Positions 56,479-64,000 of a stretch of DNA of 64,000 bases are shown here, in pieces. The stretch lies in the NCBI GenBank assembly GCA_964352665.1, contig CAYGSJ010000001.1:1-64000 (forward strand), given 5' to 3'. Position 1 is the first letter of the stretch. Each line of letters opens with the position of its first letter. The notes below the pieces were generated by a model. It worked only from the letters and a program-made list of their open reading frames with translations. It did no database searches and had not been told where the DNA came from. The DNA comes from UBA1672 sp964352665 (GTDB taxonomy: Bacteria; Pseudomonadota; Alphaproteobacteria; Micavibrionales; Micavibrionaceae). A program made the translations under genes and the position numbers.

Positions 56479-58944
56479 ATGAGTGAAAAAAAAGAAAAAG
56501 AAGATAACAAAGAGAAGGATAAAGGAGGTAAAACCCTTAGCCTATCTGGAAAGACTTTGAGCCTTAAATCTGGCTCGTCGTCTCGTCCCCCCTCTTCTTC
56601 TGGTAGGTCCTCAGTTGCTGTGGAAGTACGTCGAAGCAAAAGATCTAATCCTACTGATGCTGCAAAAAAACAAGATCAGGAAGATGTAAATCTGACTTCT
56701 AGCGAGAAAGATGCAAGGGCTCGTGCTTTACAAGCTGCATTAGCAGGAGACACAAAGAAAAAGGCTTTGCCAAAACGTCGGGTTATGACGTTAGAAGATA
56801 AGAAAGCTGAAGAAGCAGAAAAAGCTGCTAGAAAAAAGACCGAAGAAGCAGAGGCACAAGACAGCAAGGGCCAGGAAACAATCCTTACTACCGATGAATT
56901 AGCTCAACCTGTACCTCCAAAAGAAGAAGGCCGTAGAAAAGCTTTTCCTCAAGAAGAAAAAGAAAGCGAAGAGAGTTATCGCGACAAGGTTAAAAAGGCT
57001 GCTCCTAAACCTACTCGAACCACAGATGATAGGCGTGGTGGCCGGATTACAATTACTCAGGCATTGAATCGTGACTACGAACGTGACCGCGGACCAAGTT
57101 TGGCAGCTCAAAAACGTGCAAGAGAACGAGCGCGAATGGCTGCCCAACCTTTCCAGGAGCCGCAGGAAAAGAGATCTAGAGAGATTGTTCTTCCTGAAAC
57201 AATCACAGTTCAAGAGCTTTCAAACCGTATGGCAGAGCCTGGTAAGGAAGTTATTAAATTCCTTATGGGTATGGGTGTTATGGCAACGGGAACACAAATT
57301 ATTGACGCTGATACAGCTGAACTTATCATTCATGAATTTGGTCATGTAGTAAGACGTGTCACCGATGCAGATGTTGAGATCGGGCTGAATGATATGGAAG
57401 ATGAAGAGAAGGATTTAGAGCCTCGTCCTCCTGTTGTTACGATTATGGGACATGTTGACCATGGAAAGACATCGTTATTGGATGCTTTGAGGGAGACAGA
57501 TGTTGTGGCCGGCGAAGCTGGTGGAATTACGCAACATATAGGGGCATACCAAGTCACATTAGCATCAAATGAGAAAATTACCTTTTTAGATACTCCGGGG
57601 CACGCTGCTTTTACAGAAATGCGTGCTAGAGGAGCAAATGTTACAGATATTGTAGTTGTCGTAGTTGCAGCCAATGACTCAATAATGCCGCAGACAATTG
57701 AAGCAATTAACCATGCTAAAGCTGCAAATGTGCCGATTATTATTGCAGTTAACAAAATTGATTTGCCCGATGCAAACCCTATGAAGGTAAAACAAGACCT
57801 TCTTCAGCATGAGGTTATTATTGAGGAAATGGGTGGTGATGTACAGTGCATAGAAATTTCTGCACTGCAAAAAACCAATCTGGATAAGCTTGAAGAAGCC
57901 ATTTTACTTCAAGCAGAAATACTAGAGCTTAAATCAAATCCAAATAGAAATGCACAAGGCTTTGTTGTTGAGTCAAAAATTGAAGTAGGTCGTGGCTCAG
58001 TAGCTACTGTTCTTATTCAAAAAGGAACCTTGAAGATTGGGCATATTTTTGTTGCCGGATCTGTTTTTGGTAAGGTTAGGGCCATTATTGATGACAAAGG
58101 AAAACATATCAAAGAGGCTATTGCAGGCCAGCCTGTAGAAATTTTGGGTGCTAACGCCACTCCTTCTGCGGGTGATATTTTTAATGTTACGACAGATGAA
58201 GGTAAGGCAAGAGAAATTGCAGAATACAGAGAGAGAAAAATTAAAGAAACAGCCGCAGCAAAAGCTGTAAAAGGCCGTACAACTATGGAACAAATTCTTG
58301 AACAACGTGAAGTTGGCGAGAAAACAAGACTTTCACTCATAATACGTGCGGATGTTTTTGGTTCTATTGAGGCTATTACGGGTTCTTTAACAAAGATGGA
58401 AGATGAAAATGAAGGCATCCATATACAAGTACTTCATACCGGTGTTGGTGGTATCACCGAGTCAGATGTTATTTTAGCAAATGCTTCAAATGCGATTATA
58501 ATAGGTTTTAATGTAAGAGCTAATCAGCAAGCGAGAGATCTCGCTGCACATGAAAGCGTAGAAATGCGATACTATAACGTTATTTATAACGTTATAGATG
58601 ATGCGAAGGCTCTTCTTACGGGTATGCTTGCACCTACAATACGAGAAGTATATCTTGGGCAAGCTCTTATTAAAGAAGTATTCAACATTACAAAGGTCGG
58701 CAAAGTTGCCGGGTGTGAGATATCAACTGGAAGTGTCAAACGTGGTTCAAAAGTGCGCTTGCTTCGAGATGATGTTGTTATACATGAGGGAATGCTTAAA
58801 ACGCTTAAGCGTTTCAAGGAAGAAGTTAAAGAAGTTAAAGAGGGGCAAGAATGCGGAATGGCATTCGAGAGCTATGACGATATTAAAGATGGCGACATAA
58901 TTGAATGCTACGAAGTAATCGAAGAAGATCGCATTATCGAGTAA
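56479..58944 (+). CDS. infB: Translation initiation factor IF-2
   Basis: GTPase that brings initiator tRNA to the 30S subunit. 821 aa. Low-complexity Lys/Glu-rich N-terminus (1-230), IF2_N domain (about 238-290), GTPase domain with GHVDHGKT (324-331), DTPGHAAF and NKID, then domains II-IV. Complete. Weak ribosome site (GGAC eight bases before the ATG). Confidence 0.97.
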   Translation: MSEKKEKEDNKEKDKGGKTLSLSGKTLSLKSGSSSRPPSSSGRSSVAVEVRRSKRSNPTDAAKKQDQEDVNLTSSEKDARARALQAALAGDTKKKALPKRRVMTLEDKKAEEAEKAARKKTEEAEAQDSKGQETILTTDELAQPVPPKEEGRRKAFPQEEKESEESYRDKVKKAAPKPTRTTDDRRGGRITITQALNRDYERDRGPSLAAQKRARERARMAAQPFQEPQEKRSREIVLPETITVQELSNRMAEPGKEVIKFLMGMGVMATGTQIIDADTAELIIHEFGHVVRRVTDADVEIGLNDMEDEEKDLEPRPPVVTIMGHVDHGKTSLLDALRETDVVAGEAGGITQHIGAYQVTLASNEKITFLDTPGHAAFTEMRARGANVTDIVVVVVAANDSIMPQTIEAINHAKAANVPIIIAVNKIDLPDANPMKVKQDLLQHEVIIEEMGGDVQCIEISALQKTNLDKLEEAILLQAEILELKSNPNRNAQGFVVESKIEVGRGSVATVLIQKGTLKIGHIFVAGSVFGKVRAIIDDKGKHIKEAIAGQPVEILGANATPSAGDIFNVTTDEGKAREIAEYRERKIKETAAAKAVKGRTTMEQILEQREVGEKTRLSLIIRADVFGSIEAITGSLTKMEDENEGIHIQVLHTGVGGITESDVILANASNAIIIGFNVRANQQARDLAAHESVEMRYYNVIYNVIDDAKALLTGMLAPTIREVYLGQALIKEVFNITKVGKVAGCEISTGSVKRGSKVRLLRDDVVIHEGMLKTLKRFKEEVKEVKEGQECGMAFESYDDIKDGDIIECYEVIEEDRIIE

Positions 58945-58974
58945 GATTTTACTAGAAAACTGGATTGTTAATTA

Positions 58975-59376
58975 ATGGGACATAAACATCATTCATCCCA
59001 AAATGGCCCTACTCAGAGGCAACTGCGTGTTGGAGAGCAAATCAGACATATATTGTCAGATACTTTGAAACGCGGTCACTTCAGTAATGAACTTTTGTTA
59101 AATAGAGGGCACAATCTTATTGTATCCGAGGTAAGGCCCTCCCCTGATTTACGACATGCACGTGCGTATGTGATGTCTATAAATGGAGAAGATTTAGAAG
59201 ATCTCGTAATAGCCTTGAACGAGCAATCCCATGTTTTTCAAAAAGAAATAGGTAAATCCTCTAATTTGAAATTCACTCCTCGTATTAAATTCGTAACAGA
59301 TACGTCATTTGATGAAGCGCAGCATATAGAAGCTTTGCTTCGTGATGTAAAATCAAAGAACGACGATACGGAGTAA
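58975..59376 (+). CDS. rbfA: Ribosome-binding factor A
   Basis: 30S maturation and cold-adaptation factor. 133 aa. KH-type fold with RQLRVGEQIRHILSDTLKRG near the start, VSEVRPSPDLRHARAYVM and PRIKFVTDTSFDEAQHIEALL (in parts). 30 bases after infB and 4 before truB. Confidence 0.95.
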   Translation: MGHKHHSSQNGPTQRQLRVGEQIRHILSDTLKRGHFSNELLLNRGHNLIVSEVRPSPDLRHARAYVMSINGEDLEDLVIALNEQSHVFQKEIGKSSNLKFTPRIKFVTDTSFDEAQHIEALLRDVKSKNDDTE

Positions 59377-59380
59377 TATT

Positions 59381-60316
59381 ATGGCACGCCGTAAGAAAGG
59401 TGATCCAATTTCAGGATGGGTCAATCTTGATAAACCCTATGATATGACGTCCACGCAAGCCATAGCAAAACTTCGCAAGATTATGAACTGTCAAAAAATA
59501 GGGCATGCGGGCACGCTAGACCCTCTTGCTACAGGAATTTTACCTGTTGCAATTGGAGAGGCAACAAAAACCATATCCTTTGTACAAGATGCACTTAAAG
59601 TCTATGAATTCACTGTGAGATGGGGAGAGCAAAGAGATACAGACGATATGGAGGGCAAAGTAATTGCAACTTCCAGCTATCGCCCTACTAAAGCAGAAAT
59701 AAATACTATTCTAGATAAATATACCGGAGAAATACTACAAACCCCTCCTCTTTACTCGGCAATCAAAATTAACGGGGAGCGTGCCTATGATCTTGCTAGA
59801 AGTGGTGAAATCCCTGAGATAAAGGAACGCAAAGTCTACGTAGAGCAGCTTGAACTTATAAATGTCCGTGCAGATGAGGCTGATTTTCTGATTAAATGTG
59901 GCAAAGGCACGTATATTCGCTCTATAGCAAGAGATATGGGTGAAGATTTAGGGGCTAAAGGGTTTGTAAGTGGCCTAAGGCGTACAGAGGTTGGGTGTTT
60001 TAATCAAAGTAGTGCGATTTCTCTAGACATTTTACAAAATATAGACTATATTTCGGCCCGTAATGAAGCATTACTGCCCCTTGAGACCGTGCTGGACGAT
60101 ATCCCGGCTCTGGATTTAAAAGAGGAAGAAACAGCAAGGCTTCGTAATGGACAGGTTCTAAATTTTGTAACCAAATCTGACTTTGAACGGTTAACAAAAA
60201 TTGGGCTCGGCAAAAAAGAAATTATGTTTGCTTTAGCAAAATTTCAGGACAGGCCAGTTGCTCTTATAGAGCAGGAAAGAGCAGAAATTAGACCAGTTCG
60301 CGTTTTTAACATTTAA
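59381..60316 (+). CDS. truB: tRNA pseudouridine(55) synthase
   Basis: Makes Psi55 in the T-loop of tRNAs. 311 aa. Catalytic Asp in [16 protein letters not shown] (about 42-57), [19 protein letters not shown] and [13 protein letters not shown] are signatures. 16 bases before rpsO. Confidence 0.96.
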   Translation: MARRKKGDPISGWVNLDKPYDMTSTQAIAKLRKIMNCQKIGHAGTLDPLATGILPVAIGEATKTISFVQDALKVYEFTVRWGEQRDTDDMEGKVIATSSYRPTKAEINTILDKYTGEILQTPPLYSAIKINGERAYDLARSGEIPEIKERKVYVEQLELINVRADEADFLIKCGKGTYIRSIARDMGEDLGAKGFVSGLRRTEVGCFNQSSAISLDILQNIDYISARNEALLPLETVLDDIPALDLKEEETARLRNGQVLNFVTKSDFERLTKIGLGKKEIMFALAKFQDRPVALIEQERAEIRPVRVFNI

Positions 60317-60332
60317 TATTAAGGAAAAAAAG

Positions 60333-60602
60333 ATGTCGCTAGAAGTAGCCCGTAAGGCAGAAATTATAAAGAAATATGCAACTAAAAAAGACGATACAGG
60401 TTCTCCTGAAGTCCAGATTGCTATTTTAACAACACGCATTTCAGAACTCTCACTGCATATGCAGCAGCATAAAAAGGACTTTCATAGTCGCCGTGGTCTT
60501 TTAGCCATGGTTGCAAGACGCCGTAAACTTTTGGATTATCTAAAACGCAATGACGAAGAGCGTTACAAAACGATTATTGAAGCCTTAGGCATCAGAAGAT
60601 AG
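60333..60602 (+). CDS. rpsO: 30S ribosomal protein S15
   Basis: Binds 16S rRNA early in 30S assembly. 89 aa, standard. [14 protein letters not shown] and [25 protein letters not shown] (in parts) are unmistakable. Ribosome site AAGGAAAAAAAG. Followed by a terminator. Confidence 0.98.
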   Translation: MSLEVARKAEIIKKYATKKDDTGSPEVQIAILTTRISELSLHMQQHKKDFHSRRGLLAMVARRRKLLDYLKRNDEERYKTIIEALGIRR

Positions 60603-60612
60603 AAATTTAAAA

Positions 60613-60635
60613 GGCCGCAAAAAGCGGTCTTTTTT
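60613..60635. terminator. Terminator after rpsO, shared with convergent gpmA
   Basis: GGCCGC (60613-60618) and GCGGTC (60624-60629) form a six-pair stem (one G-U) with an AAAAA loop and six T after it. A-run on the other side means it can also end gpmA transcripts. Confidence 0.75.
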
Positions 60636-61260
60636 AGCCCTCCAAAAAATAACGCTTTTGAATAGTTCCGTTTTCTATTTCAAACACTAATGGTTTTCCT
60701 GTAGGCATTTCGGCTTCATTAATTGTTTCTGGTGTTTCTACACCTAAAATAATAAGCATTGCCCGTAGAGAATTTCCATGAGCAGCAATGAGAATGCTTT
60801 TTTCTTCGTCAAGTAGCGGTTTAATTTTTTCAATAAAATAGGGACGTACACGGTTCTCAACTACATCTTGCAGACATTCACCGCCTGGAGGTGCTGTATC
60901 ATAAGATCTGCGCCAAATATGAACTTGTTCATCTCCATATTTATCACGTGTTTCATCCTTATTTAAGCCCGTAAGATCACCATAATCACGTTCTCTCAGG
61001 TGTGGGTGACGTATCATAGATTCAAATAGCTTGGGCTCTCCGGCCTCGTTTAAGGCTATTTCTGCAGTTCTATTGGCCCGTGTCTGTGTTGAGCTAAACA
61101 CTTGATCGAACTCAATACCCGCATTTTTAAGGAGTTTGCCTGCTTCCTTTGCTTCTTGTTCCCCGTTTGCAGTTAAATCCACATCGTGAAACCCAGTGAA
61201 TTTATTAGCTAAATTCCACTCACTTTGGCCGTGTCTGAGAAGTACAAGATAGTGAAGCAT
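60634..61260 (-). CDS. gpmA: 2,3-bisphosphoglycerate-dependent phosphoglycerate mutase
   Basis: Glycolysis, interconverts 3- and 2-phosphoglycerate. 208 aa. LRHGQSEWN (about 8-16) with the phospho-His, RHPHLRERDYGDLTG near 82, and AAHGNSLRAM with the second His near 160. It is on the opposite strand between rpsO and pnp, which are normally adjacent. Confidence 0.95.
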   Translation of the reverse strand: MLHYLVLLRHGQSEWNLANKFTGFHDVDLTANGEQEAKEAGKLLKNAGIEFDQVFSSTQTRANRTAEIALNEAGEPKLFESMIRHPHLRERDYGDLTGLNKDETRDKYGDEQVHIWRRSYDTAPPGGECLQDVVENRVRPYFIEKIKPLLDEEKSILIAAHGNSLRAMLIILGVETPETINEAEMPTGKPLVFEIENGTIQKRYFLEG

Positions 61261-61348
61261 TGCAAAATTTCCTTTAATTACTTTGACTTTTGCGGCGGAT
61301 CATGGCATGTATACACAAATTTGAAAAGTCGAAATTTGGAAAGGCTTT

Positions 61349-61459
61349 ACGGTTGACTATTAAAAGCAAAGTTTTTTTGTTTTTAACCGTCCACCGAAAC
61401 CCCCAAAAAAAGCTTTCAAAAGATACTAAAGTAACCAGTTTGCATAAGGCAAGGTGGTT
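61349..61459 (+). other. Two stem-loops in the pnp leader
   Basis: First: ACGGTT (61349-61354) with AACCGT (61385-61390), closing an A/T-rich inner helix. Second: AACCA (61433-61437) with TGGTT (61455-61459), inner TTGC/GCAA, loop ATAAG. In E. coli a leader hairpin cut by RNase III lets PNPase repress its own message; these could serve the same use. Confidence 0.4.
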
Positions 61460-61486
61460 AAACAGATATAAAAGGAAAACAATATT

Positions 61487-63625
61487 ATGTTTAATGTATA
61501 TAAAAAAGAAATAGATTTCGCAGGAAAAACCTTAACTCTTGAAACTGGTAAAATTGCCAGACAAGCAGATGGGTCCGTTCTAGCTACTATGGGCGAAACA
61601 AGTGTGTTGTGTTGTGTAACAGCAGCAAAAAGTATAAGAGACGGGCAGGATTTCTTCCCTTTATCGGTTCATTACCAAGAGAAAACTTACTCCGCAGGTA
61701 AGATACCTGGTGGTTTTTTTAAAAGAGAAGCTCGCCCGAGCGAGAAAGAAACACTCACTTCACGATTAATTGATCGCCCTATTCGCCCCTTATTCCCTAA
61801 AAACTTCTTAAATGAAGTACAGGTTGTGGCAACTGTGGTTTCTCATGATTTGGAAAATGATCCTGATATGATTGCAATGATTGGCTGTTCTGCGGCGCTT
61901 ACATTGTCTGGTATCCCTTTTATGGGCCCAATTGGTGGCGCACGTGTATGTTATAAAGATGGTGAATACCTTGTTAACCCGCCTATGCAAGAAGTCAAAG
62001 ATATGGATCTTGATCTCATAGTGGCGGGTACTATGGAAGGGGTTTTGATGGTTGAATCAGAGGCATCAGAACTTACCGAAGAAATAATGCTTGGTGCTGT
62101 AACAATTGGTCATGATGCTTATCAGGCAGTCATTAAAGGTATTATTGAGCTCGCAGAAATGGGGGCAAAAGATATGTGGGATGTTCCCGAGACACCTGAA
62201 AAAGTTGTACAGATGGCTGATGCCCTTAAAAAGAAGTACGGAGCAGAAGTTGAAAAAGCATATAAACTTACTGATAAAATGGAACGTCAAGCAGCCGTCG
62301 GTGCAGCAAGAGATTCTGCTGTTGCTGAATTTTTAGACGAAGAGAATGGTCTGAATGAGGCTGTAGTTAATTCTAAATTTAAATCTTTGGAAGCCGACAT
62401 AGTGCGTGGAGCAATCCTTAAAACAGGTAAACGTATTGATGAACGCGACACAAAGACTGTTCGGCAGATTGTTTCTGAAGTTGGTGTTTTACCAAGAACA
62501 CACGGTTCATGTTTGTTCACACGTGGTGAAACGCAGGCTTTAGTTGTTGCCACTCTGGGTACAGGGCAAGACGAGCAAATCATTGATGCAATGGAAGGTG
62601 AATATAGAGAGCGTTTCCTTTTGCATTATAATTTCCCTCCCTATTCAGTTGGAGAAGCAGGTCGTATGGGCCCCCCTGGGCGTCGTGAAATTGGGCATGG
62701 TAAATTGGCATGGCGCGCTATCCATCCTCTTTTACCTGCTGTAGAAGAATTTCCATACACTATGCGCGCTGTTTCAGAGATTACAGAATCCAACGGTTCG
62801 TCCTCTATGGCAACAGTTTGTGGTACTTCTCTTGCGCTAATGGATGCTGGTGTACCTTTAGCTAGACCGGTTGCAGGTATTGCAATGGGTTTGATTAAGG
62901 AAGGTAATGACTTTGCTGTTCTTTCCGATATTTTGGGTGATGAAGATCATTTAGGGGATATGGACTTTAAAGTTGCGGGTACCGAAAAAGGTATTACAGC
63001 CCTTCAGATGGATATCAAAATTACATCTATTACCAAGGAAATTATGGAGACTGCTCTTGAGCAAGCAAAAGATGGGCGCCTTCACATTCTTGGTGAAATG
63101 TCCAAAGCCCTTTCTGAAAGCAGAAAGGAACTTAATGCCAATGCACCACAGATCGTATCTATCCAAATACCGGTAGATAAAATTCGTGAAGTTATTGGTA
63201 CAGGCGGAAAAGTTATCCGTGAAATCATCGAGCTGACAGAAACCAAAATTGATATCGAAGATGATGGATCAATCAAGGTAGCGGCTACTAATGCCGAAGC
63301 TATTGAGAAAGCCATTAAGATGATTAAAGAAATTACAGATGAGCCTGAAGTTGGCAAAGTTTACGACGGTAAAGTTGTAAAATGTGTTGATTTCGGTGCA
63401 TTTGTTAACTTTATGGGTTCTAAGGATGGCTTGGTACATATATCTGAACTTGCTGACCATCGTGTTGCCAAAACAACGGATGTAGTCAATGAAGGTGATG
63501 CAGTAAAGGTGCTTTTAACCGGTGTCGATAACCGAGGTAAAGTAAAGCTTTCCATGAAGAAAGTAGATCAAGAAACTGGGGAAATCCTTGAAGATTCTGA
63601 TGAAGACGTACAGGAAGCCGGTTAA
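61487..63625 (+). CDS. pnp: Polyribonucleotide nucleotidyltransferase (PNPase)
   Basis: 3'-to-5' phosphorolytic exoribonuclease of the degradosome. 712 aa. Two RNase PH domains (about 1-230 and 305-545) joined by a helical linker, then a KH domain ([12 protein letters not shown], near 567) and an S1 domain ([19 protein letters not shown] near 625). Complete. AAGGAAAACAATATT ribosome site. Confidence 0.97.
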   Translation: MFNVYKKEIDFAGKTLTLETGKIARQADGSVLATMGETSVLCCVTAAKSIRDGQDFFPLSVHYQEKTYSAGKIPGGFFKREARPSEKETLTSRLIDRPIRPLFPKNFLNEVQVVATVVSHDLENDPDMIAMIGCSAALTLSGIPFMGPIGGARVCYKDGEYLVNPPMQEVKDMDLDLIVAGTMEGVLMVESEASELTEEIMLGAVTIGHDAYQAVIKGIIELAEMGAKDMWDVPETPEKVVQMADALKKKYGAEVEKAYKLTDKMERQAAVGAARDSAVAEFLDEENGLNEAVVNSKFKSLEADIVRGAILKTGKRIDERDTKTVRQIVSEVGVLPRTHGSCLFTRGETQALVVATLGTGQDEQIIDAMEGEYRERFLLHYNFPPYSVGEAGRMGPPGRREIGHGKLAWRAIHPLLPAVEEFPYTMRAVSEITESNGSSSMATVCGTSLALMDAGVPLARPVAGIAMGLIKEGNDFAVLSDILGDEDHLGDMDFKVAGTEKGITALQMDIKITSITKEIMETALEQAKDGRLHILGEMSKALSESRKELNANAPQIVSIQIPVDKIREVIGTGGKVIREIIELTETKIDIEDDGSIKVAATNAEAIEKAIKMIKEITDEPEVGKVYDGKVVKCVDFGAFVNFMGSKDGLVHISELADHRVAKTTDVVNEGDAVKVLLTGVDNRGKVKLSMKKVDQETGEILEDSDEDVQEAG

Positions 63626-63646
63626 TAAAAACCCATATATATCAAT

Positions 63647-63672
63647 AAAAAAGCCGGTTTTGCCGGCTTTTT
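63647..63672 (+). terminator. Terminator after pnp
   Basis: AAGCCGG and CCGGCTT form a seven-pair stem around TTTTG, with an A-run before and TTTTT after. 25 bases behind the pnp stop. Confidence 0.8.
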
Positions 63673-63697
63673 CTTTACTGATTATTATCTTGATATC

Positions 63698-63706
63698 TGC
63701 TATAAT
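63698..63706 (+). promoter_or_regulatory. Extended -10 promoter of the last gene
   Basis: TGCTATAAT: a perfect TATAAT (63701-63706) with a TG extension. The start site is expected near 63713, which is the A of the ATG, so the message may be leaderless. No clear -35 was found. Confidence 0.5.
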
Positions 63707-63712
63707 TCTTAC

Positions 63713-64000
63713 ATGGCAATATCTAAAGCAAGACGCAATTTTCGGGTTTTTTTAGGGGTAATCTTACTTTTAAGTTTGGGCTTTTTTTCTATAAGCTCTT
63801 ATTTCTATGTTGCAGTCAAACAATGCAAAATTTCTATGCTATCTATTGCACCCACATTATTTCAAATTGATGTCTATCAACATTATGCTAAAGCCTATTT
63901 TGAGGATAATGACGGAAAGTATAAAGTTGCAATGAAATTGTATAAAATGGGTTTTTTTCATCCTCTATACGGTGAAGCAGGACAATATATGATGATAGAC
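63713..64000 (+). CDS. Membrane-anchored protein of unknown function (start only)
   Basis: First 96 codons; continues past the window. Basic N-terminus (KARRNFR), a membrane segment (about 12-35) and then a helical region (YAKAYFEDNDGKYKVAMKLY and FFHPLYGEAGQY) that resembles TPR/Sel1-type helices. No ribosome site precedes the ATG, but TATAAT ends seven bases before it, which fits a leaderless gene. I cannot name a family. Confidence 0.6.
   Translation, partial: MAISKARRNFRVFLGVILLLSLGFFSISSYFYVAVKQCKISMLSIAPTLFQIDVYQHYAKAYFEDNDGKYKVAMKLYKMGFFHPLYGEAGQYMMID

Noticed and set aside
61290..61514. 74-codon plus-strand frame before pnp
   Set aside because: It runs over the pnp leader hairpins and into pnp in another frame, with Lys-rich low-complexity content and no ribosome site.
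1..64000. CRISPR arrays, insertion sequences, prophage or rRNA
   Set aside because: No regularly spaced repeats, transposase-like or phage structural proteins, or rRNA stretches were seen on either strand.

Overview
The window is one stretch of an AT-rich (roughly 40% G+C by eye) alphaproteobacterial chromosome. The lineage is read from gene order and from families typical of Alphaproteobacteria: a 14-gene NADH dehydrogenase (nuo) set running into birA, coaX, rnj, a DUF1467 gene and an archaeal/eukaryotic-type proS; a sigF/nrsF-type ECF sigma and anti-sigma pair; an NDUFS4-like complex I accessory gene; and the run miaB, phoH, ybeY, corC, lnt, XRE regulator, metK, trmB, rimP, nusA, infB, rbfA, truB, rpsO, pnp. 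It looks like a free-living or facultative aerobe. It makes CoA, biotinylated proteins, purines and isoprenoids (MEP pathway). I see no phage, insertion sequence, CRISPR array or rRNA. No stretch over 300 bases lacks a gene.

Region 1 (1-27000, mostly minus strand) is the respiratory complex I locus. Read in transcription order it is nuoA-B-C-D-E-F, two TauD-like oxygenase paralogs, purL-purQ (opposite strand), nuoG, a MazG/DR2231-like pyrophosphohydrolase, nuoH-I, a third possible double-stranded beta-helix protein, a PagL-like lipid A deacylase (opposite strand), nuoJ-K-L-M-N, birA, coaX, rnj, DUF1467, a secreted protein and proS (cut by the window edge). All 14 nuo genes look intact, but the usually unbroken operon is split at three places by foreign-looking genes. 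This is the most unusual architecture here.

Region 2 (27000-45500) is mixed metabolism and envelope: tRNA-Asp, alanine dehydrogenase, IspG, a glutaryl-CoA dehydrogenase-like enzyme, a fused 2-oxoacid dehydrogenase E1 paired with a malonyltransferase-like protein, a lipocalin-like protein, tRNA-Arg, an NDUFS4-like protein, the NrsF/SigF stress pair, tRNA-Pro, DUF192 and CBS proteins, an alpha/beta hydrolase, an MsbA-like exporter, a patatin, a HAD phosphatase, an alanine symporter and a 2-hydroxyacid dehydrogenase.

Region 3 (45500-64000, mostly plus strand) is the RNA and translation block. It has MiaB, a catalytically degenerate RNase H-like protein, PhoH, YbeY, CorC, Lnt, an XRE regulator with a visible promoter and palindrome, MetK, TrmB, the RimP-NusA-IF2 operon with a terminator-bearing leader, RbfA, TruB, S15, a convergent gpmA and PNPase. 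A membrane-anchored protein of unknown function runs off the right edge.

Most notable observations: the broken nuo operon and its oxygenase-like cargo, a textbook intrinsic terminator lying inside the start of trmB, an attenuator-like hairpin before rimP, the active-site-less RNase H fold, and the E1/acyltransferase gene pair. All functional calls rest on reading the sequence and on recalled family knowledge; no database search was run.
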